NCBI GenBank assembly: GCA_015179125.1 | Contig: WHVA01000007.1 | Span: 310,001 to 374,000, forward strand | DNA length: 64,000 bases | Direction: 5' to 3' | Origin: Gautieria morchelliformis | Lineage: Eukaryota; Basidiomycota; Agaricomycetes; Gomphales; Gomphaceae | Shown: positions 10,501 through 19,400 of the stretch, in pieces | Layout of the letters: each line of letters starts with the position of its first letter | Position numbering within the stretch: position 1 is the stretch's first letter | Made by a program: the position numbers and the translations under genes | Notes under the pieces: generated by a model | Database searches by the model: none | What the model was told of the DNA's origin: nothing | The model's input: the letters and a program-made list of their open reading frames with translations, nothing else

Positions 10501-11758
10501 CATATGCGCCATTGCTGCTAGGAATGACTGGCCTATTCATCAAATGGACGTGGACTATGCATACCTCAATGCTAAGTTGCCCGAACCTATTTACATGAAG
10601 CAGCCGTATGGATATGAGTCAGGAGACAAAGGCGAAGTGCTACTTTTGAAGAAAGCACTCTACGGGCTCAAGCAATCTGGAAGAGAATGGTACAAACGTC
10701 TAAGTGGTGAATTCCACAAGTTAGGATTCACTACGTCAGCCACAGACGGGGCTGTGTTTTATAGACGTGGCGGAAAGGGGCATGTGATCATTGCAACAGC
10801 TGTGGACGACCTTACCATCACAGCTGAGAATCAGTCAGTCCTGGACGAAGTCAAACGAGATCTTGCTCAGGTCTTCAGTATGAAAGATCTAGGCGAGATT
10901 CATTGGCTATTGAATCTCAAAATCGAAAGAGACTGGCAGAAGAAGACCATTGCAATTTCACAACCTGCATACATCGAGAAGCTCATCAAAAAATTTAATC
11001 TCGAAGATGCAAAGACTTATGCTACGCCTCTTGATCCAGCCGTAAAATTATCTAAAGACCAATGTCCTTCTACAGAGAGAGGCAAGAAAGCCATGTCGAA
11101 ATTTCCATACAGGCAAGCTATAGGATCACTGATGTGGGCGGCTGTAGCCACTCGACCTGACATTGCATTTGCGGTGTCATTACTCTCGCAATTCCTTGAA
11201 AATCCAGGTGGCACACACTGGAATGCAGTCAAACGTGTCTTCAAATATTTGAAAGGCACGAAGCATTACAAGCTCACACTTGGAAGAAATCAAGACGGCT
11301 TGATAGGGTATTCAGATGCGGATTGGGGTTCACAGAATCATAGGCGTTCGTATTCGGCATACTTATTTCAGATTGATGGAGGCACTGTTTCATGGAGTTG
11401 CCAGAAACAGTTGATAGTAGCCCTCTCATCAACTGAAGCCGAATTCGTCGCCCTGACCCATGCGGGCAAAGAGGCTCTTTGGATGCGCCATTTTATTTCT
11501 GAAATATTCCAACCACTGAACAGACCCATACAAGTTTATTCAGACAATCAATCAGCCATTGCCATCACGTATGGCACCCAACAACACACGAGAACCAAGC
11601 ATTTCGACATCCGATTATATTTCCTTCGAGATATAATCAAAAATCAACAAGCCAAGCTCGTTTATTTGCCAACCGAACAAATGTTGGCAGATATCCTCAC
11701 TAAAGGACTTCCTAGTCCTAGAGTGAAGATTCTCAACGAGCAAATCGGAATATATTAA
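7514..11758 (+). CDS. Copia Gag-Pol polyprotein
   Basis: A single 1414-aa ORF encodes all retroviral-like functions for cytoplasmic reverse transcription and nuclear integration. Order: Gag (UBN2-like, WPLWRATLISYFES near residues 23-36); CCHC knuckle CTNCKKPGHSIENC near 245; Lys-rich stretch; aspartic protease DTGTTSHMT near 328; GAG-pre-integrase HHCC region about 458-510; integrase core with D in YSDVWGP (about 523), D in SDRGGEY (about 586) and E in ESNGVAERL (about 621); reverse transcriptase with MDVDYAYLNA (about 1010) and AVDDL (about 1096); RNase H with SDADWG (about 1267), STEAE (about 1307) and SDNQSA (about 1344). The catalytic box is AVDD where YVDD is usual. No frameshift is seen. 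The start ATG lies inside the primer-binding site; the next Met is about 55 residues in and would delete the Gag start, so 7514 is preferred. Confidence 0.97.
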   Translation: MGPVDTSEKLLGVEKLATDGSNWPLWRATLISYFESKNLLKHVEGRVTRPPDPPVMPPGHILTEAEETQMDKAEEKLERYLAREGQAKTQIIVSVSESLALMLQKQKTAKETWDALVNEMTKKPKMVLTSLQRQLRSMRCPEDGDLRDHLDKAQDLYARLNEMGARVSEEEFMDIILASLPPSYEAVMNALTTSLEECGMPLVPDNIIRVLKAQYDRKKTLPQEEQVFIGSSTKKDQKGQKAHVCTNCKKPGHSIENCWAKGGGKEGQGPRQKKKAKGKKKKKGKAKANVAEEESTSEESGDGHLAFTNFDECSNFNLSTSSGVIVILDTGTTSHMTPHKNLLRNYCQFSQLRTIRAANKGTFDAFGSGLLVLSNKVGDRTVEVTLQDTYYAPKIAATLVSIGRCDDAGYDIRLGGQKCTISNAAGKVLMQAPKVNGLYRLDLQSPSAQAHMCLSAMEIHQKMGHISQKSLQHLLNHGMILGIELSSTGDRIVCDACIQAKIARKPLPREPRDRTSKFGDRIYSDVWGPARHLTIDKKSYYVSFIDDYSRESVIYLMANKSEAFSKYKLYEALMLRQRNVHIKALVSDRGGEYMSSEFEQHLAKQGTKHQLTVHDTPESNGVAERLNRTLTERTRAMLLESGLPKILWGYAIQHANYLRNRTHTRALPDKTPYEMIHHEKPNLKDIHAWGTEIYVKITQGDKLAARAKRARWIGISAQSHGHYVYWPDSHKVSVERNVVFDSEMKKGKVPIISIEESKLPTSKEEKKAIPASVPVPGRLVSEEAKIEEIDESAPEEYLEKLQPIQGVDDRPREAEPIRRSERIRQQQVQSAPSGPVTRSQTQRQTGAHMTTLAYEDVEDHEEVLFDQELSSEIDGISSYECAISAFLTDGQNNNKAPDLSQIEPSNADEALNNPMWKKSMDKEYEALIDKGVWERTKPPPGANIVGNTWVYLWKRNPEGKPIVPKSRMVAQGFTQKFGIDYDETYSPVARLSSLRIICAIAARNDWPIHQMDVDYAYLNAKLPEPIYMKQPYGYESGDKGEVLLLKKALYGLKQSGREWYKRLSGEFHKLGFTTSATDGAVFYRRGGKGHVIIATAVDDLTITAENQSVLDEVKRDLAQVFSMKDLGEIHWLLNLKIERDWQKKTIAISQPAYIEKLIKKFNLEDAKTYATPLDPAVKLSKDQCPSTERGKKAMSKFPYRQAIGSLMWAAVATRPDIAFAVSLLSQFLENPGGTHWNAVKRVFKYLKGTKHYKLTLGRNQDGLIGYSDADWGSQNHRRSYSAYLFQIDGGTVSWSCQKQLIVALSSTEAEFVALTHAGKEALWMRHFISEIFQPLNRPIQVYSDNQSAIAITYGTQQHTRTKHFDIRLYFLRDIIKNQQAKLVYLPTEQMLADILTKGLPSPRVKILNEQIGIY

Positions 11759-11760
11759 GC

Positions 11761-11771
11761 TTGAGGGGGCG
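11761..11771 (+). promoter_or_regulatory. Polypurine tract of the copia
   Basis: TTGAGGGGGCG directly precedes the 3' LTR, where plus-strand DNA synthesis would be primed. Confidence 0.75.
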
Positions 11772-12269
11772 TGTTGGGTGCATTTATGCTCCTGCACCAA
11801 AATCAAGCATAATATATCCAATTTGTTGTGTGGCCTTCCAATTTCTTCTCACATTGTTCTTGTATTATGCATCCATTTTTCTGGTTATTTTCGAAATTTT
11901 CCACTCATTCCTTATCTCTCTATTTCATCTTGTTATTCCTACTTTCACAAGCGGCTGCACCCAGCGGAGTCTGAAATGACTTCGACGCGCGAGCTCTTGG
12001 GCGCTAAAGGGCCGGGTAGTAGTACATGCGCAGTGGAACACATTTCCCCCTCTCTCAGTGACCACTAAATTCACTGAGAGAGGCAAGTAAATTAGTCTAG
12101 TAGTCTTTGCATTTATTGACCTAGAAATCATCTGTAGTGAATTGATTTCTAGGTAGTGTATAATATATTTATAGTGACCACTAAATTCACTGAGAGAGTG
12201 AATTGATTTCTAGTCTATTCTTTTGAATAACAAGTCCATACCTACTGCCTATAATTCCTGTCCTCTACA
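11772..12269 (+). repeat. Copia 3' LTR
   Basis: 498 bp, read as identical to 7011-7508, ending CCTCTACA and followed by the ATGTA duplication. Confidence 0.97.
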
Positions 12270-12274
12270 ATGTA

Positions 12275-13800
12275 CACTAGCTCTCAGACGATGCTGTCTT
12301 GTTAGGATTCATGGTGTGGGCAATTCAAGATGTCATGGTGACAAGTTCAGGTTATTCGTCAGTTCTCACACAATACCTGGACATCTGGGGTGTAGAACTC
12401 GTTTTGGAGTAGTGGTGAGGCCCACCAGGTCCCCTCTGTAGACAGCTGAATGCTGTGGGACTGGGTTCAGGTTGAACAGCCGGGTCCATGCCACCCCTAC
12501 TGACCTCGTCAGCGACATTCCCATACTGTGATGTCGAGTCTCACTGCACAGCATTCCTAGGCCCGGATCAATGAATGGTTCCGCACCTCACCTTAAAGTT
12601 TTCCACTTGCTGGCGAAGTGGGGGATCCTCTGTATTCACCCAGTGCATGGTTGTGGGCCTGATGAGTATCCTGAAGGAAAGACAAAAATGCATTAGCATA
12701 GGTTTGGCGTAAGTCCTCAAGCACCAGGCTCGGGTCTGAGGACGTGAGGCGGGAAACCGGTGTTTGTACGTGTGCAAGAGACCACAGCTGTGCAACAGGC
12801 ATGAGAGTGAAAAGGGTGAATACCCAGAGAATTGGGAAAATACGGCCGTCGAACTTCGCCCCATGCGCAAGACAAATCTTGGTGTGTCAGAAACCAGTGT
12901 GGCTTACCTGCTGATAAAATCTGATGGTCTTGCTTACCGTGGTGCAGAGACGCACGAGCAACAGGGTACAGATACAGTCGTTCCTGTTCCAACGATAAGA
13001 TCGAAGTAATCGGAAGGTTTGACACTCACTGCCGCTGGCGGTGAGAGTCCGTTCCCAAGCACGACGTCCACCCTTGCGCATGAGAGACAGGAACAGAGGC
13101 TTTGGATGTTGCCTCCATCCAGAACAATCGCGTAGGCATCTTTGCAGGAGTGCTGCATGTCCACCGGCCGTTCTGCAAGCAGTGAGCAGAGGGCAGACTG
13201 AGACTGAGACACAAACGAGAGTATATCGCCAGCATTCAGTCGGCTAGTTGAGAACAAGGTGAATGGCCCATAATTCCAGGTAGCAGTGTAGCTTGTGCTC
13301 AAGTGGAAGACATAAGATCATGAGCGCACGATATCACCGGGCGTCCTAGTCGCACATGGTGCTGCCTCGCCACAATCATCTGGTGCTGGTGGAACATTCT
13401 CTGTGATGCCCACATCTCCCCGTGCTCAGCAGCCCATGCGACCATCAACTTTGCGTGATTCCTCGAGGCGCGTGCAGCACTGGAGTTCCGTGGATGAAGG
13501 GTCACTTGATTTTGTCTAATGGTTCCTCACGGGCAGGCACATCGCTCAGGTTGTACGGTGTAGATGTGGAGGGACATCGCATGACTCCGCTGCCCAAATA
13601 TGGATCGTCGTAGGTTCTACCAGAGAGAACCATGTCACTGTTATTAATGATGAGGATGATTCCAGAGCGAGATCCGAGGCTGCGCTTCGGGTCCCTGATT
13701 GAGATGTGAGCACCGGCGCATGATAATGTGCCGGTGGCACCTGATTGTCCCATGACCCTTCTACATATCCTCACCGCGCTATTCCATTAGTTAAGTAGCT
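12275..13800 (-). other. Copia flank with unassigned minus-strand coding-like pieces
   Basis: Several minus-strand open stretches look protein-like and may be exons of one decayed or unresolved gene: 13505-13774 (SGIILIINNSDMVLSG), 13026-13266 (LNAGDILSFVSQSQSALCSL) and 12593-12802 (SLVLEDLRQTYANAFLSFLQ). I could not join them with convincing splice sites and do not recognise a family. On the plus strand the sequence right after the insertion (12283-12410) also stays open for about 42 codons. The copia may therefore have landed in or near a gene. Confidence 0.25.
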
Positions 13801-15130
13801 AGTTGTGTATGTAGCAAACACTAGGCAGTAAAGCTCCACCTTTGCGCTATTGTTTGAGCCCACTGAGGCTAGTGTTGCCTTTGACTGTATGTTGTTGACA
13901 GTTGGTGTTAGTCGTAGTTGTCACTGCGCACGGTGTTAGCGCAAACAACCGTTGTGGTTTTCTCTCCTTTATTCTCTCCATAACTCTCTACAAACCTCAC
14001 AAACAGCTCATACGTACACAACCCCGCTGACCAGACTTTCTACAGTCACAGCACACCCCACAGCACGATACTCGCGTACCTCACTGTCAGGGGAACACCA
14101 ATCACACACTGCTTTATTGCAATGTGCTTTATCGCAGTGTGCATTATCACATGCATTATCGCACTGCGCATTATCGCATGCCTTATCAGTGTGCATTATC
14201 GCATGCATTACTGCATGCTTTATCACAGCGTGTCGTTGGTGACCCCTGAGCTTCTCCTAGCCTTTGGCATCCTTCCATCTTGGGTTCCGTTTATTTCCCT
14301 TCCTGTTCTGGCCCCTTCCGACATCATTCCTTCCTTATCTGTCCAGCCCTGTTATTGCTGGCGTGATTGCTTATGTAACTCGGGCATTCGGTGATTGGCT
14401 AGCATGCCCGAGTTTACTTATAGTTATAGTTAGGTGGCGAAGGGGTTCCTTAGAGTTTTCTCTTGTTTTGATCATTTCCAACCCTCTCAACCACCTAACC
14501 CTACACCACCCCCTTCGATTGACTTGGAAAGTCAAGCATTGCCTCAGAGGCTGTGTGTCTGGAGCAGACATGTGTGGTTCTAGATTGTTGGTTGGCTCAG
14601 GGGTTAGGACGACTCATTACTCCATGAGTCACTCTTGATTTACCAGTATCCCTCATGACTCACTCTTCTTGTTTTCATTGACTCATCATGACTCAGTTCC
14701 CCTATTGTGTACCATATCAGCTTTATTGTCCTGACTCATTCTGACTCATTGTGACTCATCCCTCTTGTTGTTCTGACTCCTTCTCATACTCACCTGACTC
14801 ACTCTGACTCACTCTGACTCATTCTGACTCATTCTGACTCACGGTGACTCATCCCTCCTATTCTCTTCTGACTCATCCCCCTTTTCCAAAGTAGATAAAT
14901 ACCAGAGCTTGCTCCATGTATTTCGCTAGTTTGGTTATCATATACGTTACACCGTCTCCTGTGCCCTTAAGCACTTGAGGATACCTTGCTCACTCTATCA
15001 TCTCTCTTCTCTCAATCTCTTACTTCGAGGCTTGTCTACTTCAGACTTGTCCTTCTTCTTATCTCTTTCGACCAACCAGAACAGGCACCCCTTTTTAGTG
15101 CAGGGTCTTCAACATTGGGATCTTACACCT
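13801..15130 (+). mobile_element. Probable LTR remnant: repeat-rich U3-like promoter block with TATA
   Basis: Three features in order resemble a retroelement LTR: a TTATCGCA/TGTGCATTATC short tandem array (14107-14230), fourteen TGACTCA motifs (14624-14876), and ATAAATACC at 14897-14905 followed by a pyrimidine-rich stretch to about 15110. TGACTCA is the Gcn4/AP-1 core. The solo LTR at 46343-47874 has the same arrangement. I could not find both ends or a target duplication, so the boundaries and the LTR identity are inference. Confidence 0.4.
14624..14876. promoter_or_regulatory. Cluster of 14 TGACTCA (Gcn4/AP-1-like) sites
   Basis: Thirteen TGACTCA and one TGAGTCA in about 250 bp, many spaced as CTGACTCATT, lie just upstream of a TATA-like ATAAATACC at 14897. 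Confidence 0.85.
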
Positions 15131-15635
15131 GGTGTGGACGGTTCTGACAGCGATCTCCTCGAAGTCGCCCGGGGTCAGGTGGAACCTGTGGAATAGGCAC
15201 CCGCTTCTGATGGCAGCGCAGACTGCGGGCTCAACACAGTATATGTCTGCATATGGTCTGGTGGGATGCGATCATGGCTGCACTCCGTGCGGACGGGTGG
15301 GAGGTGCAGGGGAGCGCTGAGATAGATTTCATTAGGGATGTTGATGGCCTCTCTCAGTTAATGGGGGTCAAGCATGGGACCCTCTTCATACAAGACATGG
15401 AGGGAAAGGAGCGGAGATCGTGAGGTACATTAAGCGAGGGGGTAGACGAGCTGGACACGGATTGGGAGATGAGGTCGAGGACCGGGCGGGAGAGTGGGAG
15501 GGTTGTGGGGCTGGCAGTGGACATGGAGATTGGGGCACATGTGGAGGTATTCCTTGGCAATGAGTGACGTGACCGGATCAGGCTTGATAGCCCCTGGGCG
15601 TCGGTCCCCTTCTGCATGGTACGCGATGCTCACAG
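15131..15635. other. Intergenic, no recognisable gene
   Basis: Could be the start of an internal region of the LTR-like block upstream, but I recognise no Gag or Pol motif. Confidence 0.4.
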
Positions 15636-16440
15636 CTCACATTACACCCCCAACAAGCACGCCATTGTACTCTCTCCCCACGTCCGGGAATCTGGCGGCG
15701 AATGCAGGAGCCTGGCACACACGGGCCCGCCCCTGTACCGTGGCATCTCACGTCATTGCTTCCCACGCTCGTTTACCAAGAAAAGTGCTTCCCAGCTCGA
15801 TCAACTCCCTAATATGGCAGTTTATATCACGATCGTGATCGATCGTGGACCACATGCACAGATGCTATGTATAGCCATTTAGGCGTCAAGCGCGCAAGGC
15901 ACCTCGCTACGCCACAAGGCACGCGTCAACTTATGAAGCAGAAGCACTGAAGCTGGCAAGCGAAACGTTGATCACCAGAAGCGCGCGCCTGCTCGATCTT
16001 CGAATACAGCCCTGTTTCTATTCTCGGCTCCCCGCAGGGCCCAGTGCCATTACCCTCAGTTTTCGTTCATCACACGTGGCGGTGTAACTGTTAGTAGGCA
16101 CCGGTGAATTATGTAAGCGTCGGTGTACTGAAGTGAACATGTGCCTTGATCGATGATCTGTGATAGTGATGACGAAGAACATTCATGGTGAGCTTCCGCG
16201 TCAGAGACAGTGACACGCACCATATTTACTTGAAGCGGTTCAGGATGCTGCGGTGCCTGACGCTCAGGCCTTATGTAATCACCCATGGCGTGGGTGGGTC
16301 TGGACATGATTCTTTCTCTCAATTCGCATTTCTCCATGGCCAAGGAGTCGGTTCATCTTGGAGTCTGCGGCATCGATGTACATGACGACGCCTCACTTGG
16401 TATTGTATCACTATATTACAGATTTCCTAATGACACTGTC
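15636..16440. repeat. Dispersed composite repeat A, copy 2 (left part)
   Basis: Collinear with 24055-24890. Shared landmarks are CACGCCATTGTACT, ATCACGATCGTGATC, GTTTCTATTCTCGGCTCC, ACGCACCATATTTACTTGAA and ACTGTCACGACAGCA. The last landmark is split here by the element at 16441-18029, with the right side resuming at 18030. Confidence 0.88.
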
Positions 16441-16566
16441 TGTTAGAACGCAGACGCAGATGGTGATAGGCAAGGCCAATGGAACTGTATATATATTACA
16501 TAATACAGAACTCATACGATGACGCGTCGCCTCCACAGCACATCAACACTCCCACTCTGTGGAGGC

Positions 16567-17632
16567 TCAGAGGAGGATTGGGCCGCTGGAAGCAGGATCT
16601 TCAATATCCGTTGGGCTTTGCTCCCACTGAGTGTCCGGATTAGTAGATGAAAATGATACGGTATTTGTGAGATGAGCGTATTCCGTAACATTCTGAGCAG
16701 GTCCGAGTGCGTTTGCCATAAGTGTGAACATACGCGGATTGTCCCTGGCGAACGCAGCTACTTCGGTTGCATCATTGGTAGGGTTTCCTTCGTTTTCCTT
16801 CGCAAACATAGCGCCTGATACGATGTTATCCTTGACATCTTGCGGCATGTCCACGATGAATTTTGCTGCAATGTGGCCGGCGCGCCCGCAACGGAAGCAT
16901 ACACCGTCTCGACCTTATGAGTTCCCCCAGTCAATTTCTGTGCCCTTCGATGCTGACTTCCTTATCCCCCCTTGCTTCCGCTGTTTCCCTGCGAAATATA
17001 GTCGTTCGCCATTGGTTTCGTCGCTCCCACTGGTTCCGTTAGGTAAGTAACTTGTCATTACCATGTGGGCTTCGTGTTCCTTAAGAGAAGCTATGATTTC
17101 ATTTAACTTCGGCTCTTCTTTACGCGTGATAAGTGCCGATCGTACGGGGGCAAAGGATTCGTGGAGGCGGAGGAGAACCATGTCGGTGATTTCTGTCTCA
17201 TGAAGGGGGTGTTTTATAGCGGCAAGTTGAGATGGATTGAATAGTGTTGATAAACTCAGTAACTGGTTTTGACGGGTCATGAGTGACGTTGTAGAAATTG
17301 CTGCGCAGATTGAGACGGTTCGACGCGACGTCCTTTTCAAATTCTTCCTTCAACAGGGACCAGGCTTCTGAACCGAAAGAAACCTGTGTGATGATGTGTC
17401 GTTTGTCAGGATTGACGAGAAGATAGATGATAGCGTAAGCGCGTTTGTTTCATTTCTGCCATAATAGTAGTTGGGCGGGGTCCGCGGGTTGAGTAGTACT
17501 GCCATCAACCATCCCAAAAAGGTCCTCCGTCTCGAGGATGACTTCGGCGTCCTTTCGCCATGTTGACCAATTTGGCGGTGAACGTGTGAGTTTGGCAATG
17601 CCTGAGATTAAGTTATGGACGGAATTCATGGT
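16567..17632 (-). pseudogene. Decayed copia-type gag of the non-autonomous element
   Basis: The minus-strand reading starts near 17630 (MNSVHNLISGIAKLTR) and shows the copia Gag hallmark NWSTWRKDAEVILE. It then needs frame changes near 17455-17460 and 17340 to continue through EITDMVLLRLHESFAPVR and ALITRKEEPKLNEIIASLKE. A CCHC knuckle near 16860-16900 reads CFRCGRAGHIAAKF, with Phe in place of the last Cys. The tail reads to about 16567. The product would be a nucleocapsid-like protein but is broken, with no downstream pol. Confidence 0.8.
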
Positions 17633-17690
17633 TGTTGGAAAAGGGAATTTAGAGATATTGGGAAAACACAGATACTGGCACGGACGTGTG

Positions 17691-17890
17691 CACAGATTAA
17701 CACAGATTAACACAGATTAACACAGATTAACACAGATTAACACAGATTAACACAGATTAACACAGATTAACACAGATTAACACAGATTAACACAGATTAA
17801 CACAGATTAACACAGATTAACACAGATTAACACAGATTAACACAGATTAACACAGATTAACACAGATTAACACAGATTAACACAGATAGG
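17691..17890. repeat. (CACAGATTAA) minisatellite, 19 copies plus a partial
   Basis: Nineteen exact 10-bp units run from 17691 to 17880, followed by CACAGATAGG. The array lies between the primer-binding site and the gag start of the non-autonomous element, in its leader. No spacers are present, so it is not a CRISPR array. Confidence 0.98.
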
Positions 17891-17908
17891 CGCAGATTAG
17901 GCAAGGGC

Positions 17909-17921
17909 GGGGCCCATAACC
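17909..17921 (-). promoter_or_regulatory. Primer-binding site of the gag-only element
   Basis: GGTTATGGGCCCC on the minus strand abuts the LTR and is identical to the core of the copia site at 7510-7522. Confidence 0.85.
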
Positions 17922-18299
17922 TGTTAGAACGCAGACGCAGATGGTGATAGGCAAGGCTGATGGAACTGTATATATATTACATAATACAGAACTCATACGA
18001 TGACGCGTCGCCTCCACAGCACATCAACACTGTCACGACAGCATCCCTCTGTTTCAGATCTAATCCAGCGCTCCCAGACACAGTGGGAAACTACGTCCTT
18101 TCCTTCTTCATGGGCGAGCACGATGACTGGCCCAGGAACCTTATGCGACAGTGCATCAGGCAGCTCATAGATGACATCGTACGTCCCTTCTTGGCGAAGG
18201 AGTGGACACACCTTGATCTTAGCTCAGTCAGTATAAAGCGGCCAGAGCGAGGTCGACGCAAGGTGGATGGATGCATAGCTGTTCAAGTCCTGTGCACAC

Positions 18300-18890
18300 T
18301 GTGAATCTCAATGCCGGTTCCGTACTTGGTTCAAGCTTTGTTGGAGGAGAACTCTTGGAGAGACCACCGTCTGCATCCATTTCGGCCAAGTAAAGCGCGC
18401 GGTTGAGACCGCAGGGAAGGTTGGAGATGTCGACGTCGAGCGTGAACTCCTGGTTCTTGAGATGGAACACCTGGTAATTTTTCTCGTCGGATAAGAGGTA
18501 CACACGCGAGCCAACGTTCTTCTGTGCGCTCCAGGTGACGAACTTGATGGTGTGCGCGTTGCCGACCGCAGTCGTAATACCATGCGTACCAGAATGGTCA
18601 GTCCCGTCCAACCCGCAGTTGTTTTTTGGCGCAGGTTGCACCATCAGGGCAGAGAGCCGTGTTCCAGGCGTTGCCTGTGTAAAAATTCGTGATGCTGTAC
18701 TCTGGTGAAGCCACCGCCAGTTTGGTGCATTTGCCAACCATAAAAGTGGAGGGTAATCCAGACTTCTCGAGCTCATGCATCATCATGAATGGGTGTAATT
18801 TTCATTTTGAGATGTTTGCGGTACCGGGCGTTTGGAGCATTATTTTCTGTGGGAGTGCTGGTGCCTGCCTACATTCATTGCAATGAGGAT
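18300..18890 (-). pseudogene. GH7 cellobiohydrolase fragment
   Basis: Cel7-type reducing-end cellobiohydrolases hydrolyse cellulose outside the cell. On the minus strand the N-terminal part of the family is recognisable in pieces: NWRWLHQS, then YTGNAWNTALCPDGATCA, then NCGLDGTDHSGTHGITT, then GSRVYLLSDEKNYQVFHLKN, EFTLDVDISNLPCGLNRALY and MDADGGLSK. These lie in more than one frame near 18590-18780, so 1-2 nt shifts are needed. The frame leaves the family at about 18340, and the catalytic E-x-D-x-x-E region and everything after it are absent. No signal peptide exon is identified. It is a truncated, non-functional copy. Confidence 0.85.
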
Positions 18891-19400
18891 CTGGATTCTA
18901 CCTTATGTAAGTAGTGCCTGTGCGATCGGCCTCTACTGAGTTGACTCGTTTTCCAGGCTAACACAAAGCGATGCAGGCATTCACAGTCTTGCACGCTGAA
19001 GACATCACCCAACTGCTATCAAGACGTGGTATTATATTATCCCAGCAACATCAGCATCAAAAGTTTCATCGCACTTGGTAACCAGGCTTCACATTACAGT
19101 GGATGTGGTAACATGTTCGACGCGCTTAGTGCACCGGTTTCCATAGATCTTGGAGGCTAGCTGTCAAAGAACAGTGATCGTAACTCATATCCAAGTTCCA
19201 ACAGTTGAGACAGACGTTTAAATGTGGGTACTTACCCATGCTAATCTGTATTTAAGGCAGCCGCTCTTACCATCTCAGTATCGTGATATTACTTCCTCTT
19301 TATTTCTTACCACTGCGTCTGGCACGCATACTATTTCGTGATACCTCCATCTAATTATTAATGATTACTTATCCACACCACTCCTAGCCAACACGCCTCG
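18891..19400. promoter_or_regulatory. Intergenic / upstream region of the 19.4-kb gene
   Basis: A TATA-like TATTTAAGG at about 19249 lies roughly 150 bp before the proposed ATG. Otherwise nothing is recognised. Confidence 0.35.

Larger units (their letters stand above)
7006..12274 (+). mobile_element. Complete Ty1/copia retrotransposon with 5-bp target duplication
   Basis: LTRs at 7011-7508 and 11772-12269 are 498 bp each and I saw no difference between them by eye. They begin TGTTGGGTGC and end CCTCTACA. The target duplication is ATGTA at 7006-7010 and 12270-12274. A primer-binding site follows the 5' LTR and a purine tract (TTGAGGGGGCG) precedes the 3' LTR. The internal region is one intact ORF of 1414 codons. 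Identical LTRs and an open frame indicate a recent insertion that could be autonomous. Confidence 0.98.
16441..18029 (-). mobile_element. Gag-only non-autonomous LTR retrotransposon with 108-bp LTRs
   Basis: Direct repeats of 108 bp (16441-16548 and 17922-18029; start TGTTAGAACG, end CATCAACA) differ at only a few positions. The target duplication is CTGTC at 16436-16440 and 18030-18034. Read on the minus strand, GGTTATGGGCCCC follows the 5' LTR as primer site and CAGAGTGGGAG precedes the 3' LTR as purine tract. The 1.37 kb interior holds only a decayed gag; no protease, integrase or RT is seen. The paralogous repeat at 24886-24901 shows the empty target site. It may be mobilised by a copia using the same primer. 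Confidence 0.95.

Noticed and set aside
17691..17890. CRISPR-like regular repeat
   Set aside because: The 10-bp units are directly adjacent with no spacers, in a eukaryotic context, inside a retroelement leader.
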